Source: Methylobacter marinus A45 (GTDB lineage Bacteria; Pseudomonadota; Gammaproteobacteria; Methylococcales; Methylomonadaceae). Taken from it: a DNA stretch of 64,000 nucleotides. The notes beneath the pieces were generated by a model. The model was not told the origin of the DNA. It ran no database searches and worked only from the letters and a program-made list of their open reading frames with translations. Made by a program: the position numbers and the translations under genes. Shown here piece by piece: positions 1 to 8,677 of the stretch (within the stretch, counting starts at the first letter, position 1; each line of letters starts with the position of its first letter). Location of the stretch: NCBI RefSeq assembly GCF_000383855.1, contig NZ_KB912877.1, positions 4,917,091 to 4,981,090 of the forward strand, in the 5' to 3' direction.

Positions 1-578
1 GCGCGGAGGAATTGGTCGGCGAGCTGGATGGCTTGCTGGCGTTTGCGGCGCAGGCTGTCGGCTTTGTCGAGGATGGCGGCGATGCGTTTTTGTTCGGCTA
101 GGGGTGGGAGGGGGATTTGTAAATCTCTAATATTACTCAAAGATACAAATTTTTGAGTTCCACCACGTGAATTGCTATTAAATTGCCGTTCAGCCAAGGG
201 ACTGTTTAAAAAATGATAAATATATCTATTAAATACTTTCTCATTGTTAAACTTAAACAACGCCACGTTTTTTATAGAAAAATCACAAGATTTTTCAACA
301 ATTACGGGATTACCTATAGTCCCAATCATTGCATATAAAATATCTCCATCATCAACTGCAGAACGTTTTGAAATAGCATCATGATCTTCTTTAGAAATTA
401 AGTTACAAGTAGAAAAATCGATTTGCCCACTAACTAAGTTCTTGGAAGTAACTAATGGATAACCTTCAATAACATACTTTGGAGAATCATGTGTACCATC
501 TCTGACATCCATGCAATCCTGAGCTTTATACCATTTCCAGCTATTTGGTATGGAATCGTTACATCCAAGCTTAATCAA
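1..578 (-). CDS. hsdS: Type I restriction enzyme specificity subunit HsdS (3' part outside window)
   Basis: This is the DNA-recognition subunit of the type I restriction-modification complex. The minus strand reads open from a TTG at 578 to the window edge, about 192 codons. The first half is one target recognition domain (start [15 protein letters not shown]). It is followed by the conserved segment [20 protein letters not shown] and a coiled-coil spacer ([16 protein letters not shown]) typical of HsdS. The second recognition domain lies outside the window. TTG is the only plausible start I see, and it overlaps the hsdM stop (575-577), so translation is probably coupled. The recognition-domain DNA (about 118-560) is far more AT-rich than the conserved part (1-115), which fits exchange of the recognition domain. 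Confidence 0.9.
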   Translation of the reverse strand, partial: MIKLGCNDSIPNSWKWYKAQDCMDVRDGTHDSPKYVIEGYPLVTSKNLVSGQIDFSTCNLISKEDHDAISKRSAVDDGDILYAMIGTIGNPVIVEKSCDFSIKNVALFKFNNEKVFNRYIYHFLNSPLAERQFNSNSRGGTQKFVSLSNIRDLQIPLPPLAEQKRIAAILDKADSLRRKRQQAIQLADQFLR

Positions 579-2086
579 AGCATCCCCTCCAACTCCTTCA
601 ACTCCCGCTGAATCTCATCCTCCAACGCCATCAACCGCTTCAGAATCTCCTTCGGCGGCTCATACTGCGCTTCCTCATGCACCACTTCCTTGTAGCGGTT
701 GATCGACAGATCGTATTTGTTGGCGCGGATTTCGTCCGCCGGCACGGCGAAGCAGGCGGCCGTGCGGTCGCTTGAGCCGGCGCTTTCCCGCTGCCGCCAT
801 TGCTGCAATACGTCCGGCAGGTCGTTGGCGGCAACCGGGTTGCGCTTGTCGTCCAGCGAGTAGCCGTCGGCCTTGACGTCGTAAAACCAGACCTGCTCGG
901 TCCGGCCGCCCTTGGTGAAGATCAGGATGCCCGTGGACACGCCCGCATAGGGCTTGAACACGCCGCTGGGCAGGCTGACGATACCTTCGAGCTGGTTGTC
1001 GTCGAGCAGGTGCCGGCGCAGCGTCTGGTGGGCCTTGGACGAGCCGAACAGCACGCCGTCCGGCACGATGGTGGCGCTGCGGCCGCCGAGTTTGAGCATC
1101 CGGAGAATATGGGCGATGAACAGCAGCTCGGTTTTCTTGGTTTTGACGATGCGCAGGATTTCCGGGTGGGTGCTGGTCTCGTCCAGGCTGCCCTTGAACG
1201 GCGGATTGGCGAGCACGACATCGAAATAATTCTGTTCCTGCCGCGGCCAGTGTTCGTTGATGTTCTTGTTCAGGCTGTCCTGATAATGGATGTTGGCGTG
1301 GCTGACGCCGTGCAGCAGCATGTTCATGCTGGACAGCCTGAGCATGGTGGTGTCGAAATCAAAGCCCCAGAACATGTTGCGCCGGATATGGTCGCGGTAC
1401 GGCTCCAGCAGGTCGCCGACATAGACGTCATGGCCTTCTTCGTCCTGATACAGCGCCTCGGCCGAGGTATGGGTGCGATTCAGGTATTCCATGCCGCGCG
1501 CCAGGAAGCCGGCGGTGCCGCAGGCCGGATCGCAGAGGGTTTCGTCGGGCCTGAGGTCGATCATGGCGACCATCAGGTCGATGATGTGGCGCGGCGTGCG
1601 GAACTGGCCGTTGATGCCGGCGGTGGTCAGCTTGGACAGCAGGTATTCGTACAGGTCGCCCTTGGTGTCTCCGGCCGTCAGCGGCAGTTTTTCGATCATT
1701 TCCACGGCCGCGACCAGCAGGGATTCGCTTTTGATTTCCATGTCGGCGTCGCGCATGTATTCGCCGAAATCGGTATCGGCCAGCGTGACCTTGGCAAAAT
1801 GCGGAAAGACGTTGGTTTTGACATGCTTGAGCATGTCTTTGCCGGCCAGATGGCGGAAGTTCTGCCAGCGCAGCAACTGCCCGTCCGGGTCTTCCGGAAA
1901 CAGGCGTTTGAACGGCCTGTTGCTGCGCGCGGCCACGCGTTCGTTGTTGGTTTCCTGGATGTCGAGCAGGCGCGCGAACATCAGGAAGGAGATTTGTTCG
2001 ATGACGGTCAAGGGGTTGGTAATGCCGCCGGTCCAGAATTTTTCCCAGAGTTGGTCGATTTGGTTGCGTAGTTGTCCGGTTATCAT
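575..2086 (-). CDS. hsdM: Type I restriction-modification methyltransferase subunit HsdM
   Basis: This N6-adenine methyltransferase subunit (503 aa) acts with HsdS to modify host DNA and with HsdR to restrict. An N-terminal helical HsdM_N region (about 1-135) precedes the catalytic domain. The AdoMet-binding motif DPACGTAGF is at about residues 186-194 and the catalytic NPPF at 294-297, both intact. The length is normal for the family. It lies 255 bp downstream of hsdR, and that gap holds a palindromic repeat cluster. Its stop overlaps the hsdS start. Confidence 0.97.
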   Translation of the reverse strand: MITGQLRNQIDQLWEKFWTGGITNPLTVIEQISFLMFARLLDIQETNNERVAARSNRPFKRLFPEDPDGQLLRWQNFRHLAGKDMLKHVKTNVFPHFAKVTLADTDFGEYMRDADMEIKSESLLVAAVEMIEKLPLTAGDTKGDLYEYLLSKLTTAGINGQFRTPRHIIDLMVAMIDLRPDETLCDPACGTAGFLARGMEYLNRTHTSAEALYQDEEGHDVYVGDLLEPYRDHIRRNMFWGFDFDTTMLRLSSMNMLLHGVSHANIHYQDSLNKNINEHWPRQEQNYFDVVLANPPFKGSLDETSTHPEILRIVKTKKTELLFIAHILRMLKLGGRSATIVPDGVLFGSSKAHQTLRRHLLDDNQLEGIVSLPSGVFKPYAGVSTGILIFTKGGRTEQVWFYDVKADGYSLDDKRNPVAANDLPDVLQQWRQRESAGSSDRTAACFAVPADEIRANKYDLSINRYKEVVHEEAQYEPPKEILKRLMALEDEIQRELKELEGML

Positions 2087-2204
2087 GAGTTCCTGATTTT
2101 TTATATGGTTGACACAGAGCGGGCAGAGATAAAAATATCTAATTTATGTCTCTGTGCAGCCTGTGGTTTTGTAATCTGAGTCGTGTTGATGGCGCTTTTT
2201 TTAT

Positions 2205-2302
2205 GGTTCCCACGCTCCGGCGTGGGAACCCAGCCGTTGACGCTACGGCGTCACGCACCGCTGGAGCGGTGCCAGCGGCATTCCCACGCCGGAGCGTGGG
2301 AA
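2205..2302. repeat. BIME-like cluster of four palindromes between hsdR and hsdM
   Basis: Two inverted copies of one palindrome lie at 2205-2230 (arms GGTTCCCACGC/GCGTGGGAACC) and 2281-2302 (arms TTCCCACGC/GCGTGGGAA). Between them are two further hairpins: GACGC-TACG-GCGTC (2239-2252) and GCACCGCT-GG-AGCGGTGC (2255-2272). This is the layout of REP/BIME elements. Degenerate traces of the same GGTTCCCACG motif occur near 55.95 kb and 56.15 kb. The hairpins could attenuate or stabilise the transcript between hsdR and hsdM. Confidence 0.85.
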
Positions 2303-2341
2303 CGATGAAATGCGTGTCTGCGGCTGCGTAAATTCTGTCCA

Positions 2342-5300
2342 TTATACATTCCGCTCCGTTTGCTGCTGCAGCATAAACGGCTTCAACAAGGCGAACAGTT
2401 CATCGGCCTGTTCGATTTTGAAGATGCCGTCGATGCCTTCCGAATGCAGGTTGGAAAACGGGGCGTCGTAAAGTTTCTCGACGGTGATGAAGCCGTTCTG
2501 CGCGATGTAGCTTTTCAGCAGGTTCAGGAACCGGACCTGCAAGGCGGTCAATTGCGCGTGCTGGTGCAGAAATGCGGTGAAGTTCTGCTCGACTTTTTCC
2601 GGGTCCAGGCCGATCAGCGCGCGGATGGCCAGATGCAGGTTGCCGGCCGTGTCCGGGAAGAATGCCTGCAAGGTCGCCAGATCGACGCCGGGGTTCTGGG
2701 TCAGCACCAGGGATGTCAGCTGCTGCAGTTCGGCATCGGTGACCGGCTGGCCTTTGTGGATTTGCTGCAGGGTGGTGCTGCTTTCCAGCAGGTCTTGCAG
2801 GATGACCTTGAGTTTGAATTTATAGGCGATAGCTTCGGTGCCGGTCAGATTGGGCTTGATGTCGACGCTGTAGATGCCGTCCCGCTGTTCGATCACGTCG
2901 ATTTGCTTGACGCCCCCGCCCGGCTCGTTGATGCCCTGCTGGTATTTCATGAGTCCGCGCAGTTCCAGGCGCAGGTTTTCCAGGGCGTTGAAGTCGGCGC
3001 TGTCCCACCAGCCTTGCTTTTTTATGGCCTTGATGAGGTCGTCCTTGTCGCGCACGGCTTTGATGGTGATGGCGAGCCGGTCCACGCGGGCCAGCAGTTC
3101 CAGCTGCCGGTCCTGAAAACAGCTGGCTTTTTTGACGAAGCAGTCCTGCAGCTCGGCGGCCAGGCGGTCGAACTTGACGGCGTCGCTGTCGCTGAGCCGG
3201 CGGTTGCCCATCAGCGGCGCGATGGTTTTGCGCAGCAGCTGCCGGGTCGCCGGCGTGAACGCTTCCAGCACGCCGGGCTGCAGCAGCTGGTGGATGGTTT
3301 TGAGTTCGCTGCGGACCTGAACGCTGTTTTGCGGCAGATCGTTGATGTCCTGCCTGAGCAAGGCTATGGCGGTATCGAAGCCGTCCCGGTGGTTGTTGGC
3401 GACGGCGGTGTCGCACAGTTGCAGCCGGGCTTCGAACAGGTGCTGCAGCACCGATTTGCTCTCGCTGATTTCGGCTTCTTCGTATTCTTCTTCAAAATAC
3501 TTGAAGTTGCTGTAGTGGTCGAAAATCAGGAATGCCTGCTTGTCCTTGCCGGGACCGAACAGGTTTTCGCACAGCCGGGTGCCGCGGCCGATCATCTGCC
3601 AGAATTTGACCCAGGATTTCACCGGCTTGGCGAACACCAGATTCACGACTTCCGGCACGTCGACGCCGGTGTCGAGCATGTCGACGGAGATGGCGATGCG
3701 GAAGTTGCTCTTGCCCTGCTTGAATTCGTCGATCAGCGCTTCCGCGAGCGGTATTTTGTTGTGGATGACCTTACAGACCGCATCGCCGTATTGCGGGTAC
3801 AGTTCGGCGAAGGTTTCCTGCAGGGCCTCGGCATGCTTCTGGCTGCGGGCGAACAGGATGGTCTTGCCGACCAGCGAGCCGGTATCGTCCTTGATGCCGT
3901 TGGTCATCAGGTTTTGCAGGATCACGCGGTCGGTGTCCTTATTGAACACGGCCTTGCCGATGTCCTTGCCCTGGTAGTCGAAGGCTTCGGCCTCATCGTC
4001 CTGCTCCTGGAGCTGTTCGCGCTGGTCTTCGCTCAGGCTGGCCCATTTGATGCCTTCGCGCAGGAAGTGGGTGGTCAGGTCCTTGACCTTGAACGGCACC
4101 AGATAGGGCGGCACGTTGTTGATCGCCTGCTCCAGGCTGAACTGGAAGGTCGGGTCCTGGTTCTCGCATTCGAACAGCGCGTAGGTGTTGCGGCTGATGA
4201 ATTTGACCGGCGTGGCGGTCAGGCCGATCTGCAGGGCGTCGAAGTAGATGAACAGGTCGCGGTATTTGTTGTAGATGGAGCGGTGCGATTCGTCGGCGAT
4301 GATCAGGTCGAAAAAGCCGATGTCGAACTGCTCGAACCGGTTCATCATGGCCGGATAGGTGGACACGTAAACGCGGGCGTTGGCATCGACGGCTTTGGTT
4401 TCGCCGATGATGCAGCGCGGCTCGGAAGGCAGGTAGGTTTTGAAGGCGTCGGCGGCCTGCTTGCGCAGTTCGTTGCGGTCGCACAGGAACAGGATGCGCT
4501 TGGCCCAGCCGGTCCTGAGCAGCAGTTCCGCGAGCGCTATCGCCACGCGCGTCTTGCCGGTGCCGGTGGCCTGCACGAGCAGGGCTTTGCGGCGCTGGTT
4601 CTGAAAGCGTTCGGCGACGGCCTTGATGGCTTCTATCTGATACGGGCGGCCGGCGATGGCGGCGTCGGGGTTGAATTTTTCCGGTTCCGGCTGCCGGTGA
4701 AAGCGCTGGTACAGCAGGTATTGCAGGCTTTCCTTGCTGTAGAAGCCGTAAACGGTGCGCGCGCTGTTGTATTGCCTGTCGTCCCACAGGCCGATTTCGT
4801 AGCCGTTGGTGTAGAAAATGACCGGGCGCTGGCCATGGGTTTTTTCCAGTCCGTCGGCATAGATGCGGGCCTGCTCGCGGCCCAGGCTCAACTTCTCGGA
4901 GGCTTTCTTGGCCTCGATCACGGCCAGCGGCTTGCCGTCGTCGCCCCAGAGCACATAGTCGGCCTTGCCCAAGCCGCTGGCGGTCGGTTGATGTTGAACC
5001 TCCCATTCCAGGGTCACCTGGTTCCTGTTGCCGATGTCCCAGCCGGCTTTGGCCAGCAGCGCATCGATCATCAGTGCGCGGGTCTTGGCTTCGCTCCAGG
5101 CCAGCGCATCGCTGACCTGCCGGCTGCTGGCGGCCGAAGCCTGGCGCTCTTCGGCCGTGGCCTCCTGTAGTTTGGCGCCGGCCCGAAGCTGTTCGATTTC
5201 CTCCAACAAGCGTTCCAGTTCTTCGGTTTTTTGCTGGGCGATCTTTTTGTAATGCTGGCTGTCGCGTTGCAGCGCCGCCGTTTGTTTGTTGATATCGGGC

Positions 5301-5710
5301 GGCTCCTGAAAGGTCGGGATCTCGTCCCTGTCGACGGCGTAATAGCGCAAGGCCAGATAGGCCGTCACCTGTTGCGCGACGCCCAGGGCGATCATCGCCG
5401 TGCGCAAATCGCCGGATTCGCCGTGGGCCGGGCCATTGCCCTGGATGCGCAGGTAGTTGAGATTGGTTATCAGCGGTTTGCTGGCGACTTCCTGAAAGGC
5501 CGCATCGTTGATCAGGTCGATCAACTGCGGACGGTGCAGTTTCGGCAGGTGCTCCAGTTGATGAATGGTTTTGACGACCTGCTCGGCCAGCGTGCGCAGT
5601 TTCACCAGGCTGCTGCCGGGATCGACATACAGATGGTATTCGGCCAGGCCGCCCAGATCGGCCAGTTCGGGCCGGTGCGGCCTGATAAATTCGAAGTTCA
5701 GTGATTGCAT
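2342..5710 (-). CDS. hsdR: Type I restriction endonuclease subunit HsdR (EcoEI-like)
   Basis: This is the ATP-dependent translocase and nuclease subunit. Numbering from an upstream in-frame ATG at 5734, the order is: a DUF4145-like region (about 10-135); a coiled coil (150-200); an HsdR_N nuclease of PD-(D/E)xK type (D259, then E274-A-K276 in VIEAKKAS); a helicase with Walker A QATGTGKT (about 388-395) and an ADESH box; a second RecA-like domain (DMLDTGVDVPEVVN, IGRGTR); and an EcoEI_R_C-type C-terminus. In-frame ATGs lie at 5734, 5725 and 5710. I chose 5710 (MQSLNFEF) because the sigma-54 promoter at 5737-5753 places the transcript start near 5726, downstream of the first ATG. It follows the CARF-sigma-54 regulator directly. 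Confidence 0.95.
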   Translation of the reverse strand: MQSLNFEFIRPHRPELADLGGLAEYHLYVDPGSSLVKLRTLAEQVVKTIHQLEHLPKLHRPQLIDLINDAAFQEVASKPLITNLNYLRIQGNGPAHGESGDLRTAMIALGVAQQVTAYLALRYYAVDRDEIPTFQEPPDINKQTAALQRDSQHYKKIAQQKTEELERLLEEIEQLRAGAKLQEATAEERQASAASSRQVSDALAWSEAKTRALMIDALLAKAGWDIGNRNQVTLEWEVQHQPTASGLGKADYVLWGDDGKPLAVIEAKKASEKLSLGREQARIYADGLEKTHGQRPVIFYTNGYEIGLWDDRQYNSARTVYGFYSKESLQYLLYQRFHRQPEPEKFNPDAAIAGRPYQIEAIKAVAERFQNQRRKALLVQATGTGKTRVAIALAELLLRTGWAKRILFLCDRNELRKQAADAFKTYLPSEPRCIIGETKAVDANARVYVSTYPAMMNRFEQFDIGFFDLIIADESHRSIYNKYRDLFIYFDALQIGLTATPVKFISRNTYALFECENQDPTFQFSLEQAINNVPPYLVPFKVKDLTTHFLREGIKWASLSEDQREQLQEQDDEAEAFDYQGKDIGKAVFNKDTDRVILQNLMTNGIKDDTGSLVGKTILFARSQKHAEALQETFAELYPQYGDAVCKVIHNKIPLAEALIDEFKQGKSNFRIAISVDMLDTGVDVPEVVNLVFAKPVKSWVKFWQMIGRGTRLCENLFGPGKDKQAFLIFDHYSNFKYFEEEYEEAEISESKSVLQHLFEARLQLCDTAVANNHRDGFDTAIALLRQDINDLPQNSVQVRSELKTIHQLLQPGVLEAFTPATRQLLRKTIAPLMGNRRLSDSDAVKFDRLAAELQDCFVKKASCFQDRQLELLARVDRLAITIKAVRDKDDLIKAIKKQGWWDSADFNALENLRLELRGLMKYQQGINEPGGGVKQIDVIEQRDGIYSVDIKPNLTGTEAIAYKFKLKVILQDLLESSTTLQQIHKGQPVTDAELQQLTSLVLTQNPGVDLATLQAFFPDTAGNLHLAIRALIGLDPEKVEQNFTAFLHQHAQLTALQVRFLNLLKSYIAQNGFITVEKLYDAPFSNLHSEGIDGIFKIEQADELFALLKPFMLQQQTERNV

Positions 5711-5736
5711 GATGATTTTGTCCATGAGCTGCATTT

Positions 5737-5753
5737 AGCGAAAAGCGTGCCAA
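5737..5753 (-). promoter_or_regulatory. Sigma-54 (-24/-12) promoter driving hsdR
   Basis: The minus strand reads TTGGCACGCTTTTCGCT. The consensus is TTGGCACG-N4-TTGCW, so the -24 element is perfect and the -12 element (TCGCT) has one mismatch. GG and GC are separated by exactly 10 bases. The first base lies immediately after the stop codon (5754-5756) of a gene encoding a sigma-54 activator, and the promoter points into hsdR. Expected transcript start is about 5726. Confidence 0.85.
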
Positions 5754-7268
5754 TTACAGTTTTATATCGTATTTTTTTATCCAGTTGTTGAGCGTCTGGT
5801 AGTTGCTGAACTTGAGCAGTTCCGCAGCCCTGGTTTTGTTGTTGCCGGTCAGCTTGAGCGCACGGTGCAGATAGTGTTCGGCGACTTGGGAGATAACCGC
5901 CTGTAAATCAAAGCCTTCTTCGATGGGCTGATGCAGGATGGTTTCCGCCGCTGCGTCGGTCTGCCGCCTTTTCAGCAGCGCGTCCTGGATGTCCTGCTGG
6001 CCGATGATCTCCGCCTCGGACCAGAGTACGGCCCGGGTCAGGGTGTTGGCCAGTTCGCGTATATTACCAGGCCAGTCGTGATTGAGCAGAACGTTTCTTG
6101 CGGAAACAGAAAGTTTCTTATTGACCCAGGCCGGCTCCGCGACGCTCTCCTTGTTGATCCTGTCCAGCAAGGAATCGATCAGTAGATTCAGATCCCCGGC
6201 CCGGTCTTTCAGAGCGGGCAATTTGATGATGGCGACGGCCAGTCGGTAAAACAGGTCTTCCCGGAAGCGCCCCGCCGCCACGTCATCGATCAGTACGCGG
6301 TGAGTTGCCGCGATGATGCGCACGTTGAGTTTTACCGGTCTGCTGGCGCCGACCCTGACCACCTCGCCTTCCTGCAATACCCGCAGCAGCTTGACCTGCA
6401 TGGCCAGCGGCAATTCGCCGATTTCATCGAGAAACAGCGTGCCGTTGTCGGCGGTTTCAAAATGGCCGTGTCTGCTGCCGGCCGCGCCGGTGAAAGCGCC
6501 TTTCTCGTGGCCGAAAAATTCGGACTCGACCAGTTCCGGCGAGATGGCGCCGCAATTGACGGCGATGAAAGGCTTGTCCCGCCTGGGGCTGGTGTTGTGA
6601 ATGGCGCGCGCCAGCAGTTCCTTGCCGGTGCCGCTGTCGCCTTCGATCAGGACCGGCACGGATCGGGGCGCTACACGGTGGGCTTTGGCGACGACCCGCT
6701 TCATCACGTCGCTTTGATGGACGATCGCCGAGAACGCCGGCGCCTCATCCGGCAAACCGGCGCTCAGCCGGGCGATATCGGCATCGGCACGCTTGTAAAG
6801 ATCGGGGATATACTCGGCCGAGAGCTCAAAGGGTACCGTGGCGGTTTTGACGCCGTTCTCTTTCGAGGATTCGATCAGTTCCGCGGCAAAGCGGGTTTTT
6901 GCCAGAATGATCCAGACGGCCGCCATTGCCGGCGTGCCGGGACTCAGATGAAATGTCAGTTTCGCATCCTGATACGCCGGAATGTTTTCAATGCAGTGCG
7001 ATACCGCCTGGTAGATCTCGCCAAAATGCGTGGGGCTCGACAGTACAACGGGGTGGTACTGAATCGCGCTGCCGGTATGTTGCCCGAGCCAATCGATAAA
7101 GCCACGGGCTTCATTGTCGGGATAGCTGCTGAAAAGATAAATCTGATCGAAGGATCGCTGTAAGACAGCCTGCGCAATAGGCCCAATGCCCGCCGCCTCG
7201 ATATTTTCGGCGGCATTGAGGTCGGTTTTCCCTATCCAGCTTAGCAATATGCGTTGAGATTCAGCCAC
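5754..7268 (-). CDS. CARF-domain sigma-54 activator (RtcR-like architecture)
   Basis: A 504-aa enhancer-binding protein. Residues 1-150 look like a CARF (Rossmann-like) ligand sensor: strand RILLSWIG, then LTFHLSPGTPAMAAVWIILAKT at 104-125, where SPGTPAM resembles the nucleotide-contacting motif of Csm6/Csx1-type CARF domains. The same place in E. coli RtcR reads, from memory, ITTGTH. The AAA+ domain (about 180-420) has Walker A GDSGTGKE (210-217), the sigma-54 contact loop GAFTGA (257-262) and Walker B LFLDEIGE (278-285). A Fis-type HTH ends the protein (about 465-500). The start is GTG at 7268. No rtcA/rtcB genes are nearby; the next gene is hsdR behind a -24/-12 promoter. I infer it senses a nucleotide or RNA-derived ligand and activates the restriction operon. 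Confidence 0.88.
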   Translation of the reverse strand: MAESQRILLSWIGKTDLNAAENIEAAGIGPIAQAVLQRSFDQIYLFSSYPDNEARGFIDWLGQHTGSAIQYHPVVLSSPTHFGEIYQAVSHCIENIPAYQDAKLTFHLSPGTPAMAAVWIILAKTRFAAELIESSKENGVKTATVPFELSAEYIPDLYKRADADIARLSAGLPDEAPAFSAIVHQSDVMKRVVAKAHRVAPRSVPVLIEGDSGTGKELLARAIHNTSPRRDKPFIAVNCGAISPELVESEFFGHEKGAFTGAAGSRHGHFETADNGTLFLDEIGELPLAMQVKLLRVLQEGEVVRVGASRPVKLNVRIIAATHRVLIDDVAAGRFREDLFYRLAVAIIKLPALKDRAGDLNLLIDSLLDRINKESVAEPAWVNKKLSVSARNVLLNHDWPGNIRELANTLTRAVLWSEAEIIGQQDIQDALLKRRQTDAAAETILHQPIEEGFDLQAVISQVAEHYLHRALKLTGNNKTRAAELLKFSNYQTLNNWIKKYDIKL

Positions 7269-7445
7269 CCCGTCCCTTGTATAAATATTTTTATGTTTTT
7301 ATAAAGAATAGACTGTTTTTCAGGAAAGCAGGAAAAAATCTTACTTATTATTTAAACTTATAATTTTTAATATTATTATCAACAAGCTCCATATACCATT
7401 TAAACCCCATTTCCTTAACCCCTATGCACGCGGAATTTTGCCAAC

Positions 7446-7462
7446 TGGCACACAATTAGCTA
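7446..7462 (+). promoter_or_regulatory. Candidate sigma-54 promoter facing the response regulator-GGDEF gene
   Basis: TGGCACACAATTAGCTA on the plus strand has GG and GC exactly 10 bases apart. It keeps the TGGCAC of the -24 box and has TAGCT for TTGCW at -12. The expected start is near 7472, giving a leader of about 100 nt. It lies between the divergent CARF-sigma-54 regulator and the 7573 gene. The 7269-7445 stretch upstream is AT-rich and could carry activator sites; I found no further genes there. Confidence 0.6.
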
Positions 7463-7495
7463 TATACGCTAATGAAAAGGCAATATTTGGAAGAG

Positions 7496-7537
7496 CCTGG
7501 TGACCTATCCAGCAAAATGCAAAGGTCATTTGCCAGG
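7496..7537 (+). other. Inverted repeat in the leader of the response regulator-GGDEF gene
   Basis: CCTGG (7496-7500) and TGACCT (7501-7506) are complementary to AGGTCA (7523-7528) and CCAGG (7533-7537). This gives a hairpin with a small internal loop between the putative sigma-54 start and the ATG. It does not match a c-di-GMP riboswitch core that I know. It could be an operator or an RNA structure. Confidence 0.4.
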
Positions 7538-7572
7538 AAGAAACTTTTGGTAATTTTTACTCGGAATATCAA

Positions 7573-8523
7573 ATGCAAAATTCAAGGTACTGTGGGACGG
7601 ACGCTAATTTCGATATCGACACAAAAATTGAGCGTATTTTAATCATTGACGATAGTTCAGTCAGCATCGATCTATTGCGGGCCTCATTGGAACCTGAGTT
7701 TAAGATCTTCACTGCGCTTAATGGACAATCAGGGTATGAGATTGCCAAATTTGAGCAACCGGATCTGATATTGCTTGATATCAATATCCCGGAATTCAAC
7801 GGTTATCAAACCTGCAACCTTTTAAAAAGCGATCCTGATACGCAAGCCATCCCGATTATATTCATGACGGCCTTGATGACCGAGGAAAGCGAAGCCAGGT
7901 CTCTGATGCTGGGCGGCGCCGATACGATCAGCAAGAACACCAATGTCGAAATCATTAAGCTGAGAATAAAGAATCAGATTGAGCTTAAACGTTGCAAGGA
8001 TCTGCTTGAACGTCTGTCAACAACGGATGAATTAACGGGCCTGGCCAACCGGCGCCGGCTTAATGAGTTTCTGTATCAGGAATGGCGGAACATGATGCGC
8101 GCGAAGAATTTTCTCAGCGTCGTATTAATCGATATCGATTATTTCAAGGACTATAACGACCATTATGGTCACATCCTTGGCGACTGCTGCTTAAAGCAAG
8201 TTGCCCAAGTGTTCCAGGAAACACTGTCCCGTCCGGTGGATTTTGTTGCGCGATACGGCGGTGAAGAATTCATTTGCGTGCTCCCCATGACTGCCCCGGC
8301 GGGGGCTGAAATCGTCGGTGAAAGATTGCGCAATGCGGTCATGCGGCAAAGGATACCGCATCAACGGTCCAGTATTGCCGATGTTGTGACGGTGAGTCTT
8401 GGCACCGCGACGGCAATTCCTGGCCCTGGCATCGATGCCGGCGGATTGATCGATTGTGCCGACAAGGCGCTATATCAATCAAAAAACAACGGCAGAAACC
8501 GGGTGACTTGCATCAGGATTTGA
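7573..8523 (+). CDS. Response regulator with GGDEF (diguanylate cyclase) output domain
   Basis: A PleD/WspR-like 316-aa protein that makes c-di-GMP when phosphorylated. The receiver domain (about 20-140) has the acidic pair DD at 26-27 and phosphoacceptor D69 (ILLDINIPE). The GGDEF domain (about 150-315) has an intact GGEEF active site (RYGGEEFICV) and the DxDYFKDYND metal/substrate region. I see no RxxD inhibitory site just before GGEEF. The cognate histidine kinase is not adjacent. A candidate sigma-54 promoter lies 110 bp upstream. The stop is followed two bases later by the 3' end of a convergent tRNA gene. Confidence 0.92.
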   Translation: MQNSRYCGTDANFDIDTKIERILIIDDSSVSIDLLRASLEPEFKIFTALNGQSGYEIAKFEQPDLILLDINIPEFNGYQTCNLLKSDPDTQAIPIIFMTALMTEESEARSLMLGGADTISKNTNVEIIKLRIKNQIELKRCKDLLERLSTTDELTGLANRRRLNEFLYQEWRNMMRAKNFLSVVLIDIDYFKDYNDHYGHILGDCCLKQVAQVFQETLSRPVDFVARYGGEEFICVLPMTAPAGAEIVGERLRNAVMRQRIPHQRSSIADVVTVSLGTATAIPGPGIDAGGLIDCADKALYQSKNNGRNRVTCIRI

Positions 8524-8524
8524 A

Positions 8525-8601
8525 TGGTGGCGATGGGTGGGATCGAACCACCGACCTTGGGGTTATGAATCCCACGCTCTAACCGGCTGAGCTACATCGC
8601 C
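8525..8601 (-). tRNA. tRNA-Met (CAT), copy 1
   Basis: A 77-nt tRNA with acceptor stem GGCGATG/CATCGCC, encoded CCA, D-stem GCTC/GAGC, T-arm GGTGG-TTCGATC-CCACC and anticodon loop TTCATAA. The anticodon CAT could also be a tRNA-Ile2 that is modified to lysidine; the acceptor resembles elongator tRNA-Met. The anticodon stem TGGGA/CCCCA carries an A-C mismatch next to the loop. It is identical to the copy 153 bp away. Confidence 0.93.
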
Positions 8602-8677
8602 TTCGGACAGGTCTTTAGTTGCATAAGTCGATGACATCCCAAGGATGTTACGACAATAAAATTATCACCGAGGATAA

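Noticed and set aside
800..2071. A 423-codon plus-strand frame opposite hsdM
   Set aside because: Shadow of hsdM; no recognisable domain.
2360..5170. A 936-codon plus-strand frame opposite hsdR
   Set aside because: It is the mirror of a GC-rich coding gene; its composition is unlike a protein family and hsdR has full domain support.
5754..7268. Straight assignment as RtcR, the RNA repair regulator
   Set aside because: Domain order agrees, but the ligand motif differs and no rtcA or rtcB follows; the target appears to be hsdR.
7472..7572. A c-di-GMP riboswitch in the leader of the GGDEF gene
   Set aside because: There is a hairpin, but the conserved GEMM core sequences are absent.
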